64,000 nt of DNA from Burkholderiaceae bacterium (GTDB lineage: Bacteria; Pseudomonadota; Gammaproteobacteria; Burkholderiales; Burkholderiaceae_C), in the NCBI GenBank assembly GCA_913776825.1, contig CAJYPV010000022.1, positions 62,001-126,000 of the forward strand, written 5' to 3'. Both the position numbers and the translations under genes were made by a program. The notes under the pieces are model-generated. The model saw nothing but the letters and a program-made list of their open reading frames with translations, was not told the DNA's origin and ran no database searches. Positions 28,740 through 36,306 of the stretch are shown one piece after another. The stretch's first letter is position 1. Every line of letters begins with the position of its first letter.

Positions 28740-30131
28740 GTGGCCCATGTCTCCAAGCTTGGCGCGATGCAGCGCCGTGAATTCCTCAAGCGGGCCTCCG
28801 CCTTGTCGGTCGCCGGCACCGCCGCGCCCTGGGCGCTGCAGCTCGCCGCGATCAATGACGTGGCGGCAGCGACCGTCGGTTCGGGGGACTACAAGGCGCT
28901 GGTCTGCGTCTTCCTCTATGGCGGCAACGACTACGCCAACACGGTGGTGCCCTTCGATGTAGCCAGCCATCAGGCCTATGCCGACATCCGTCAGACGCTG
29001 GCTTTGTCACGCGAGGCGCTGAGCGCGACCGCGCTCCAGCCCACCGTCGCGCTGCCGGACAGCCGGCAGATGGCGCTAGCGCCGGGGCTGTCGGCCTTGA
29101 TGCCGGTCTTCGACCAGCACCGCCTTGCGGTGATGCTGAACATCGGCACGCTCACGCAGCCGACCACGCTGGCGCAATACAAGGCCGGCAGCGTGCCCTT
29201 GCCGCCGAAGCTGTTCTCGCACAACGATCAGCAGAGCCTGTGGCAGTCGTCCAATCCGGAAGGGGCGGTGTCCGGTTGGGGCGGCCGCATGGGCGACCTG
29301 ATGCTCGGCGGCAATGGCAACGCGACCTTCACCTGCGTGAACCTGTCCGGCAATTCGGTCTATCTGGCGGGCAACCAGGCCTTCCAGTACCAGATGGGCG
29401 TCAACGGGGCGACGGCGGTCTACGGCACCAGCCGGCCGCTGTTCGGATCGCAGGCCTGCGCCGATCTGATGCGCAGCCTGATCACCGATCCCCGCAGCCA
29501 TTGGATGGAAGCGGAGCTCAACCGGGTCACGGCGCGGTCGATCCAGGCGCAATCGGTGGTGACGAATGCGCTGGCGGGCATGACGCTGCAGACCGGCTTC
29601 GACACGACCAGCAGCCTGTCGCAACAGCTGCAGATGGTGGCGCGCATGATTGGTGCGCGCGGCTCGCTGGGGGTCTCGCGGCAGGTGTTCTTTGTCTCGC
29701 TGGGCGGTTTCGACCTGCACGACAACCTGATGTCGGTGCATCCGACCTTGATGGGGCAACTCGGCGGCGCCATGGCCAGCTTCGATGCCGCGCTGCGGGA
29801 GCTGGGCGTGGCGGATCAGGTCACGACCTTCACCGCCTCCGACTTTGGCCGCACGCTCAGCTCGAATGGCGATGGGTCCGACCATGGCTGGGGTTCGCAT
29901 CACCTGGTGATGGGTGGCGCGGTGCGCGGCGGGCGTTTCTATGGGACGGCGCCCTCGGTGAGCGTGAACGGTCCGGATGATGTGGGCCAGGGTCGTCTGC
30001 TGCCGACCACGGCGGTGGATCAGCTGGCGGCGACGCTGGCGCTGTGGATGGGCGTGTCGCCGACCGATCTGCCGCGGGTGCTGCCGGGCGTGACCCAGTT
30101 CAGTGCGCGGGATCTGGGTTTCATGGGCTGA
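28740..30131 (+). CDS. DUF1501 Tat-exported protein, copy 2
   Basis: A 463-residue paralogue of the protein at 25276-26664. The start is GTG 28740, preceded by AGGAA, and the first residues AHVSKLGAMQRREFLKRASA align exactly with copy 1's ATG start; frames extending upstream overlap the DUF1800 stop and are not homologous. The Tat motif is QRREFLKRAS. Blocks LVCVFLYGGNDYANTVVPFD, FSHNDQQSLWQSSNPEGA and TASDFGRTLSSNGDGSDHGW are shared. The LuxR-type regulator follows. Confidence 0.9.
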   Translation: MAHVSKLGAMQRREFLKRASALSVAGTAAPWALQLAAINDVAAATVGSGDYKALVCVFLYGGNDYANTVVPFDVASHQAYADIRQTLALSREALSATALQPTVALPDSRQMALAPGLSALMPVFDQHRLAVMLNIGTLTQPTTLAQYKAGSVPLPPKLFSHNDQQSLWQSSNPEGAVSGWGGRMGDLMLGGNGNATFTCVNLSGNSVYLAGNQAFQYQMGVNGATAVYGTSRPLFGSQACADLMRSLITDPRSHWMEAELNRVTARSIQAQSVVTNALAGMTLQTGFDTTSSLSQQLQMVARMIGARGSLGVSRQVFFVSLGGFDLHDNLMSVHPTLMGQLGGAMASFDAALRELGVADQVTTFTASDFGRTLSSNGDGSDHGWGSHHLVMGGAVRGGRFYGTAPSVSVNGPDDVGQGRLLPTTAVDQLAATLALWMGVSPTDLPRVLPGVTQFSARDLGFMG

Positions 30132-30203
30132 GCGTCGGTCTGCCGGTTTTTCCGAGACGGCCACGGCAAACCGCCCTGAAACCCGACATCGTTCTCCCCC
30201 CGG

Positions 30204-30271
30204 CCCTAGGGGTTCTGGCGATGCAATCTCCGCTAGGTAAGCGCAGTCCGATCTCCTAACATTCCAGTAGG
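30204..30271. promoter_or_regulatory. Candidate regulator-binding half-sites before the LuxR gene
   Basis: The palindrome CCCTAGGG (30204-30211), CGCTAGGTAAG (30231-30241) and CCTA-N9-TAGG (30255-30271) cluster within 70 bp upstream of the LuxR gene; a related CTCCCTAGAG lies just before DUF1800 copy 2 (26916-26925). Assignment as binding sites is inference from spacing alone. Confidence 0.3.
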
Positions 30272-30345
30272 TCATGTGATCGCCGACAGCTTCCAGAATC
30301 GTCGACACAGGCCGCGTTCCACACCCCTGATCAGCGGAGGCGCAG

Positions 30346-31011
30346 ATGGATGGAATGCTGGGGAGGTCCCCGGAGCTGGGATGGCTGACCGCGTATCGCG
30401 GGCCAGAACGTCGCCGTGGCGGACCGGACAAATGGTGGCGCCATGCGCTCGATGAAATCGATCTGGGCGTCTGCCTGGTCGGCGCCGGCGGCAAGCTGCT
30501 CTATGCGAATTGCACGGCGCGCGACCAACTCGGGCCGCAAGCGCCGTTGCAGATCGCCGGCGGGCTGGTGAGCGCCGCCTTGCGGGTCGATCAACAGCGG
30601 CTGGAGCAGGCCTTGCTCGATGCGCAGCAGCGCGGCTTGCGTCACCTGATCTGCCTGGGTCGGGGCGTCGGCCGGCTGGCCTTGTCGGTCCTGCCGATGC
30701 GCGAACCCGGCGCCCAGGCGCAGGCGCTGTTGGTGCTGGGCAAGCGCAATCTCTGCGGCGAGTTGCCGATGCTGGCCTTTGCGCGGGAACACCAGCTCAC
30801 CGCGGCCGAGCAGCAGGTGCTGCAGGCGCTCTGCGAAGGCCTGCAGCCACAAGAGATCGCCCAGCGCCATGGCGTGGCGATTTCCACCGTGCGCACCCAG
30901 ATCGCCAGCGTGCGGGCCAAGACCGCGACCGAAAGCATCCGCGAGCTGGTCGCCATGGTGGCGCAGCTGCCGCCGATGCAGGGCGTGCTGCGGGCGATGG
31001 AATACCGCTGA
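30346..31011 (+). CDS. LuxR-family transcriptional regulator
   Basis: A 221-residue regulator with an N-terminal sensor-like region (YRGPERRRGG, then LDEIDLGVCLVGAGGKLLYAN, a PAS-like strand-helix pattern) and a C-terminal LuxR HTH (LTAAEQQVLQALCEGLQPQE, HGVAISTVRTQIASVRAKTA). There is no receiver domain. It follows the duplicated DUF1800-DUF1501 pairs in the same direction and converges on phoD, so control of this exported-protein cluster is a reasonable guess. Confidence 0.85.
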   Translation: MDGMLGRSPELGWLTAYRGPERRRGGPDKWWRHALDEIDLGVCLVGAGGKLLYANCTARDQLGPQAPLQIAGGLVSAALRVDQQRLEQALLDAQQRGLRHLICLGRGVGRLALSVLPMREPGAQAQALLVLGKRNLCGELPMLAFAREHQLTAAEQQVLQALCEGLQPQEIAQRHGVAISTVRTQIASVRAKTATESIRELVAMVAQLPPMQGVLRAMEYR

Positions 31012-31034
31012 GGCCGAGCGCCCCGCGGCGCCGA

Positions 31035-32624
31035 TCAGCCGCGATGCGGCGCGAGCGTCTTGCTGTAGAGCGACGCGCCCATCAGATCCTTGAGCGTGAC
31101 CGTCATCGCGCGGGTCTTGGCATCGATGTCGACCTGCCCGAAGAACTGCATGCCATTGGTCGGCGGCGCATTCACTTCATTCGGCGCCTTCTGATAGACG
31201 ACCTGCATGCCGAAGGTGGCATCGGGCAGGTTGGGGCCGAAGCCGCCGGCATTCAGCGGGCCGGAGACGAATTCCCAGAAGGGCAGGAAGTCGCTGAATC
31301 GGGCGCGGTTCGGATCGAAGTAATGCGCGGCGGTGTAATGGACGTCGGCGGTCAGCCACACGATGTTGTGCAGGCCGGCGCGTTTGATCTGGCTCAGCAG
31401 CCGGGCGATTTCGAGCTCCCGGCCTTTCGGTGCGCCGTCGTCGCCATTGGCGATGGCTTCCCACTTGTCGCGGCCTTGCGCATCCTTGCCGTCATTGACC
31501 TGCAGGCCGATCGGCATGTCGGCGGCGATCACTTTCCAGACCGCTTGAGAGCGCTTGAGTCCGTCCAGCAGCCACTGCAATTGCGGACGGCCCATGAAGG
31601 CGCTGTCGGCGTTCTCTTCGGTCTGCAGGTTGGCGCTGTTGGGGCCGCGATAGCTGCGCATGTCGACGACGAACAGATCCAGCAGCGGGCCTTGCGGCAG
31701 ATGGCGGTAGATGCGCTCGGTCTCCGCGTCGCCGAAGCGGCGCATCGGCGCATATTCCATGAAGGCCTTGGTGCCGCGCGCGACCAGCAGCGGGATGTTC
31801 TTTTCGGTGTAGCGCTTGTCTGCGCTGAGGTCTTTGCTGTCGGAGTAGTTGTTGGTGATCTCGTGGTCGTCCCACTGCCAGATCTGCGGCACCTCGGCCG
31901 ACATGCGGCGCACATTCGCATCCATCAGGTTGTAGCGATAGCGGCCGCGGTATTCGTCCAGCGTCTCGGCGACCTTGCTGACCTGCTCGGTCACCAGGTT
32001 GGTCCAGAGGCTGCCGTCCGGCAGTTTCACTTCGGCGCTGATCGGGCTGTCGGCATAGATGGTGTCGCCGGAGTGCAGGAAGAAGTCGGGCTGGATGCGG
32101 CGGATCTGTTCATAGATCTTCATGCCGCCCCAGGCTTCATTGATGCCCCAGCCCTGGCCGACGGTATCGCCGCTCCAGGCGAAGCGCACATCCCGCAGCG
32201 GCCGCGTGCCGGCGGCGGCGGGCAGGCGCAGATGGCCCTGGACGCTGTCGGACATGACGCGCTCGTTGTGCAGGTCCTGCAGCTGGACGCGATAGAAGAT
32301 TTCCTGGCCCGCGGGCAGGCCGCGCAGGTCGATGCGGCCGGTGAAGTCGCTGTCTTCCAGCAGATGCGGTCCGCGCAGTTGTTGCGCATTGGCGAAGCTC
32401 GCGGTGGTCGACCATTCCAGCCACATGCGGGCAGGGCGGTCGCTGCGGGTCCAGATCACGGCCGCGTCGGCCAGCGGATCACCGCTCTGCACGCCGTGCG
32501 GCAGTTGCGGTCGCATGCTGTCGCGGGTGATCAGCGCGGGAGCCTGCGCGCGCACGGCGGTTGGCAGCAGCAGGGAGGCGCCTCCGACAAGGGCGCTGGC
32601 ATTCAGGAAGCGGCGGCGATCCAT
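31035..32624 (-). CDS. PhoD-type alkaline phosphatase/phosphodiesterase
   Basis: Exported PhoD-family phosphoesterase releasing phosphate from organic esters. The 529-residue protein starts MDRRRFLNASALVGGAS, a twin-arginine signal. Metal-site segments are FAWSGDTVGQGWG, FFLHSGDTIYAD, QWDDHEITNNY and LTADVHYTAAHYFDP, all typical of PhoD (Fe/Ca enzymes). It converges on the LuxR gene (23 bp) and is divergent from the small HTH gene at 32833. A Pho box was not recognised. Confidence 0.92.
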   Translation of the reverse strand: MDRRRFLNASALVGGASLLLPTAVRAQAPALITRDSMRPQLPHGVQSGDPLADAAVIWTRSDRPARMWLEWSTTASFANAQQLRGPHLLEDSDFTGRIDLRGLPAGQEIFYRVQLQDLHNERVMSDSVQGHLRLPAAAGTRPLRDVRFAWSGDTVGQGWGINEAWGGMKIYEQIRRIQPDFFLHSGDTIYADSPISAEVKLPDGSLWTNLVTEQVSKVAETLDEYRGRYRYNLMDANVRRMSAEVPQIWQWDDHEITNNYSDSKDLSADKRYTEKNIPLLVARGTKAFMEYAPMRRFGDAETERIYRHLPQGPLLDLFVVDMRSYRGPNSANLQTEENADSAFMGRPQLQWLLDGLKRSQAVWKVIAADMPIGLQVNDGKDAQGRDKWEAIANGDDGAPKGRELEIARLLSQIKRAGLHNIVWLTADVHYTAAHYFDPNRARFSDFLPFWEFVSGPLNAGGFGPNLPDATFGMQVVYQKAPNEVNAPPTNGMQFFGQVDIDAKTRAMTVTLKDLMGASLYSKTLAPHRG

Positions 32625-32832
32625 GGCATGACTCCGGACAGATGCAAAGCCGCCGATGCTGGCCGGGCGGGATGACAGGTCCGTGACGCGGCGTCACGCC
32701 TGGGCGATGGCGGGTGCGCGCGGGCGCTGTGAGCGCGCCGGGATGGATGCGGCGCGCGGGGATGGACGGATCGCAAAGATCGCAGAGCTTCCCACTTGTT
32801 CGCGTGATTGAACTGGGCTCAGATGCCGGCCC

Positions 32833-33093
32833 ATGCAATTCCTCTACAGCTCGACCGCGTCGACCGGACGCCGGGTGCCAGATCCGGTGGTGGCTCTGGT
32901 GTTTCAACAAGGCATGACGCCGGCGCAGGCGTGGCGCACCCATCTGGGTTTGTCGCTCGAGGGCGTGGCGATGCGGCTGGGGCTGTCGGCGCGGGAGTAC
33001 GAGCAGCTGGAGCTCAGCGCGTGGCTGGCGCGGTCCATGCGGGCGAGGGTGGCGCTGGGGTTGGGGATTGAGCCGGGGGAGTTGGATTTTTGA
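32833..33093 (+). CDS. Small XRE-like helix-turn-helix protein
   Basis: An 86-residue protein whose middle (TPAQAWRTHLGLSLEGVAMR then LGLSAREYEQLE) has the pattern of an XRE-type HTH, followed by a C-terminal MRARVALGLGIEPGELDF. DNA binding is inferred. It begins the accessory patch of small genes between phoD and dsbB; no partner toxin is adjacent. Confidence 0.6.
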   Translation: MQFLYSSTASTGRRVPDPVVALVFQQGMTPAQAWRTHLGLSLEGVAMRLGLSAREYEQLELSAWLARSMRARVALGLGIEPGELDF

Positions 33094-33198
33094 GGGGCGG
33101 GAGCGGGGGGCCGTCGGGCCACCGTGGGGGCGATCCCTTTGGAGAAATGAAAAGCGAGGCGCGGCTCGCAACGGCTCGGTAGGGTAATCTCTCATGCC

Positions 33199-33477
33199 AT
33201 GCAATCCCAAGATTTCACGCCCGGCTGGGAGCCCGTTCACGTCGGCTTTGAGGGCGCGGCGTTTGTCATCGGCGGCATTCATCCATGGGCGCACGCGGCG
33301 CGTTGGCAATCGGTCTCGCCGGAGCCGATCGTTGTCCCGCATCCTGCCCATCGACATGAGCGCCATCGCGCCTGGATTTATGACATCGTCTTAGAGAAGA
33401 AATCTGTCCGTTTCGCTGCCGCGGAGCTGTCGAATGGTGTGTGGGGGTTTTATGTGCCGCATCACGCCGCGACCTAG
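33199..33477 (+). CDS. Small protein of unknown function
   Basis: A 92-residue cytosolic protein (MQSQDFTPGWEPVHVGFEGA...) rich in His, Trp and Val, with no signal or membrane segment and no family I recognise. The reading frame has protein-like composition and an ATG start, and the neighbouring genes are also short orphans. It could be an isolated accessory or immunity-type gene. Confidence 0.5.
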   Translation: MQSQDFTPGWEPVHVGFEGAAFVIGGIHPWAHAARWQSVSPEPIVVPHPAHRHERHRAWIYDIVLEKKSVRFAAAELSNGVWGFYVPHHAAT

Positions 33478-33559
33478 CCATTGAAAGGTGAACAGCGCCA
33501 TTCGCGCTGAGCTGGCCCTCAAGGAGACGTGAAGGCTGATTGGCACTTCGCAACATCAA

Positions 33560-34042
33560 ATGACTCCATCCCCACATGACCTGGAAGTCGAAAAGAACAT
33601 CCGGGAGTACGGCTGCCATGTCTACAGCGTCCTCGCAGCCGAGGACGGCAGCAGCCCGTCATTCAGCTATTCCATAGGGCTGCAGGATTCCGCAGGCGTG
33701 CCCGATGTCATCGTGCTCGGCGAGGGTTCTCGGATCAGCAAATCGATGATCGACGCCTATCAGGAGTTCGCGCTGTCGGGGATTCGCTTCGAGCCGGGTC
33801 GGCGCTACGCCGGCTTCCTCGGTGGCGGGTTTGAGGTGTACATCGAACCGGTCACCTCCAATGCCGTGTTCGACTTCATGCTGGGATGCGTGCGCTGGTA
33901 CGGCAAGAGGCCGTGGCGCGCGGTGCAGATCGTCTACCCGTCGGTACAAGGTGTGTGGCCATGGGAGGCGGCAGCGCCTGACTGGCTGGTGAGGGGGCAG
34001 CCCATGCTGGGACGAGCGCGGCTCGATTTGGGTCGGGACTAA
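33560..34042 (+). CDS. DUF4262 domain protein
   Basis: A 160-residue protein matching the DUF4262 pattern: an N-terminal VEKNIREYGCHVYSVLAAED, then FSYSIGLQDSAGVPDVIVLG and later CVRWYGKRPWRAVQIVYP. The family is small, cytosolic and of unknown function, and often found in accessory regions. The next gene starts 29 bp after the stop. Confidence 0.75.
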   Translation: MTPSPHDLEVEKNIREYGCHVYSVLAAEDGSSPSFSYSIGLQDSAGVPDVIVLGEGSRISKSMIDAYQEFALSGIRFEPGRRYAGFLGGGFEVYIEPVTSNAVFDFMLGCVRWYGKRPWRAVQIVYPSVQGVWPWEAAAPDWLVRGQPMLGRARLDLGRD

Positions 34043-34071
34043 CGAGCGACCTGCTTCGCCGGGGAGGGAGG

Positions 34072-34485
34072 ATGAAGGTCCTCGAAAAATTATGGCGATG
34101 TTTGGGTACGAGATTCGATTACGAAAGGGCTTTGGGCATGATTTCTAATGAATTGCTCGGCAAGCTCAGGGAGCGTGCTGCATTGTGGAGAAGCGGCGTA
34201 ATGCCAGATTCCATGTACGAAGCGTTCGTGCTCGAAGCCCTGAGCGAGGTCGATGCTGACGAATACGAGATTGAGGACGTGCTCGGGCCCGACGCTTTTA
34301 CCCTCCTGATCGAGCACGGCGCTCAGCAGTTGAAGCGGAAAGGCGCGGGAGGTATGCGGATGATTGCGTCGGGGCGTGAGGTCGACATCTCGCACTTGGC
34401 TGACAAATACGAAGAACTCTTTTCACAGTGGACCCGTCGGGGCTGGCTGAAGTCCTTTGATGACGGCGTTATTCGCGGAGCCTAG
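34072..34485 (+). CDS. Hypothetical protein in accessory patch
   Basis: A 137-residue, mainly helical acidic protein (MKVLEKLWRCLGTRFDYERA..., EALSEVDADEYEIEDVLGPD). Base composition is visibly less GC-rich than the core genes (runs such as AAAAATTATGG at its start), suggesting transfer. I do not recognise a family. An immunity-protein role is possible given size and acidity, but not shown. Confidence 0.55.
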   Translation: MKVLEKLWRCLGTRFDYERALGMISNELLGKLRERAALWRSGVMPDSMYEAFVLEALSEVDADEYEIEDVLGPDAFTLLIEHGAQQLKRKGAGGMRMIASGREVDISHLADKYEELFSQWTRRGWLKSFDDGVIRGA

Positions 34486-34749
34486 CGGCAATAGGGTCGC
34501 AACCAAAAATCGGTGGAAGTTTCGGGGGCCGCATTCGTTGCCAAGGGATGGCGTCATTCAGCGAAGCCGTGGTGGCCAGCAATACTGCGTCAGTCGTCAC
34601 CGGTGATTGAGATCCGCCCGATGCGTCGGCAGCTGCTCTTCGATCCGGCAGGCCGGGTGCGTCGGCGTCAGCGACCTGAGCGATCCTGGGGCAAGAACTG
34701 AATGCGCCCCTGCAGAATGCATGCCTCGAATGCATTCAACTTAATCGCT

Positions 34750-35004
34750 ATGGCTGTGCTCACAGTTCGCAACCTGTCCGATGAGGTGCTCCGTGCGCTG
34801 CGCGTCCGTGCTGCGCAGCACGGCCAGAGCATGGAGGACGAGGTGCGCGAAATTCTGGAGTCTGCGATCAGCCCCAAGAAGCGCATGAAGCTGGGTTCGC
34901 TGCTGGCCGACATGGGCCGCCAAGCCAAGCTGAGCGATGAAGAGTTCGCGGTGTTCGAGCAGGCGCGGGGCAACACGCCTGCACGCCCCGTGAGCTTCGA
35001 ATGA
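34750..35004 (+). CDS. fitA: FitA-like ribbon-helix-helix antitoxin
   Basis: An 84-residue antitoxin of the FitA/Arc type: MAVLTVRNLSDEVLRALRVR then AAQHGQSMEDEVREILESA is the N-terminal ribbon-helix-helix, and the C-terminal segment (KLSDEEFAVFEQARGNTPAR) would bind the PIN-domain toxin. The ATG at 34750 is preferred over an upstream one at 34702. The stop overlaps the ATG of a truncated toxin gene by 4 bp (ATGA), the usual fitAB arrangement. Confidence 0.85.
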   Translation: MAVLTVRNLSDEVLRALRVRAAQHGQSMEDEVREILESAISPKKRMKLGSLLADMGRQAKLSDEEFAVFEQARGNTPARPVSFE

Positions 35005-35093
35005 TTTCTCTCGACACGAGTGTGATGACGGAGCCCCTCCGACGAGCGATGCGGGGCGCCGCCCAGACCCGGACCGCGTCAATCAGGGCATAG
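35001..35093 (+). pseudogene. fitB: FitB PIN-domain toxin, truncated to 30 codons
   Basis: The frame MISLDTSVMTEPLRRAMRGA... matches the first 15 or so residues of FitB/VapC toxins (MxxLDTxVxSEPLR, containing the first catalytic Asp), then departs from the family and stops at TAG 35091-35093. Intact FitB is about 140 residues. The remaining PIN domain, with its other acidic residues, is absent downstream. Too short to be active. Confidence 0.75.
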
Positions 35094-35202
35094 GACGTGA
35101 CCGGCTAGCCCGGGGCAAGACCATACGGGTGACGCCCACCACAGGAAGCAAAAAGGCGTCCTCGCGCCAACCGCCTCGCGCCCCCCAGCCTCTCACACCC
35201 TG

Positions 35203-35236
35203 AAACAACAACGGGACCCTCAGGCCCCGTCGTTTT
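35203..35236 (-). terminator. Terminator between fitB remnant and dsbB, probably bidirectional
   Basis: On the minus strand ACGACGGGGCC pairs over 11 positions (two G-U) with GGUCCCGUUGU around UGAG and is followed by a U-rich UGUUU. On the plus strand the same stem ends in CGTTTT. It lies 40 bp beyond the dsbB stop. Confidence 0.7.
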
Positions 35237-35275
35237 GATCTGCGTCGGCCTCGCATCGCCGACGCTGCGCCACCA

Positions 35276-35773
35276 TCAACGCCGGTTCAGTCGGCGACGC
35301 TTCAGCGTCATCAGGTTGACCATCGCGATCAGGGTGAACAGCAGGCCGCTCCAGATTTCATAAGGCTGGCCCAGCAAGGTGTAGGCGGAAGCCTCGCTGC
35401 AGGACGCAGTGACCATGAACATGAACGGCCAGCGGGCCTCCAGATCCAGCGCGGTCAGCACACGATCGGCGAAGGTCATGTCGCAGCTCGCCAGCTTGGC
35501 GGCCACCTCATGCTGATAACCCGCCGCCAACAGGCCCGCCACGCCCAGCGCGCCAACCAGCAGCAGCGAGATCACCTGCGCCGCCGTGAATCGGCGCAAC
35601 AACCAGCCCAGGCCGCTCACCACCGCGATCAGCAGGAAGATGCCGCGTTGCATCACGCACCACGGGCAGGGCTTGATGTCGAACTGATACTGCGCCACCA
35701 GCGCCGCCGCCAACGCCGCGATCGACACCAGCGCGCTGGCTGCCAGCACGCGCGAAGGGATCAGCGCGCTCAT
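35276..35773 (-). CDS. dsbB: Disulfide bond formation protein B
   Basis: DsbB reoxidises periplasmic DsbA and hands electrons to quinone. The 165-residue protein has four membrane helices, the first periplasmic pair Cys36-Cys39 (PCPWC) and the second pair Cys97 and Cys125 (LASCDMTF and TASCSEAS). The length is normal. Its ATG shares one base with the stop of the upstream RidA-like gene, so they are co-translated. The C-terminus is basic (LKRRRLNRR). Confidence 0.95.
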   Translation of the reverse strand: MSALIPSRVLAASALVSIAALAAALVAQYQFDIKPCPWCVMQRGIFLLIAVVSGLGWLLRRFTAAQVISLLLVGALGVAGLLAAGYQHEVAAKLASCDMTFADRVLTALDLEARWPFMFMVTASCSEASAYTLLGQPYEIWSGLLFTLIAMVNLMTLKRRRLNRR

Positions 35774-36249
35774 CAGTCCGCGATCTCGGCGATCAGCTCG
35801 ATTTCCACGCAGGCGCCCATCGGGATCTGCGCCACGCCAAAGGCGCTGCGCGCATGCGCGCCGACCTGCGGACCGAACACCTCGCCGAACAGCTCGGACG
35901 CGCCGTTGGTCACCAGATGCTGCTCGGCGAAGTCGCCGGTGCTGTTGACCAGGCTCATCAGCTTGACGATGCGCGTGACCTTGTTCAGGTCACCCACCGC
36001 CGCGTGCAGCGTGCCCATCAGATCGATGGCGATGGCGCGCGCCGCGTCCTTGCCGGTGGCGGTGTCCACGTCCTTGCCCAGTTGGCCCACCCAGGGCTTG
36101 CCGTCCCGCTTGGCGATATGACCCGACAGGAACACCAGATTGCCGGTGCGCACGAACGGCACATACGCGGCGGCCGGCACGGCCACGGGCGGCAAGGTGA
36201 TGCCGAGTTGCTGAAGACGGTCGTAAACGGACGCGGTGGAGCTGCTCAT
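35773..36249 (-). CDS. RidA/YjgF-family protein
   Basis: RidA-family proteins deaminate reactive enamine/imine intermediates. This 158-residue member is the longer YjgF/YER057c subtype: N-terminal YDRLQQLGITLPPVAVPAAA, then VFLSGHIAKRDGKPWVGQLG and GVAQIPMGACVEIELIAEIA. The conserved Arg appears displaced, as in several non-RidA subgroups, so hydrolase activity is unsure. It overlaps dsbB by one base and is divergent from comEC. Confidence 0.88.
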   Translation of the reverse strand: MSSSTASVYDRLQQLGITLPPVAVPAAAYVPFVRTGNLVFLSGHIAKRDGKPWVGQLGKDVDTATGKDAARAIAIDLMGTLHAAVGDLNKVTRIVKLMSLVNSTGDFAEQHLVTNGASELFGEVFGPQVGAHARSAFGVAQIPMGACVEIELIAEIAD

Positions 36250-36306
36250 GGGAGGGTGGTCGTTGAAGACGAAAGTGAGGAAAAACGGGAGCCCGGCCCC
36301 GCGCTC

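Larger units (their letters stand above)
23415..30131 (+). repeat. Tandem duplication of a DUF1800-DUF1501 gene pair
   Basis: The two units (23415-26664 and 26960-30131) have the same gene order, orientation and 10-13 bp intergenic spacing, and their proteins share long conserved blocks. The N-termini of the two DUF1800 proteins and the upstream regions differ, so expression may have diverged. Synonymous differences throughout indicate an old duplication, not an assembly artefact. Confidence 0.85.

Noticed and set aside
26708..28855. A 715-residue minus-strand open frame
   Set aside because: Antisense to DUF1800 copy 2; composition typical of a shadow.
30510..32675. A 721-residue plus-strand open frame running out of the LuxR gene region
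   Set aside because: Antisense to phoD for most of its length and without domain features.
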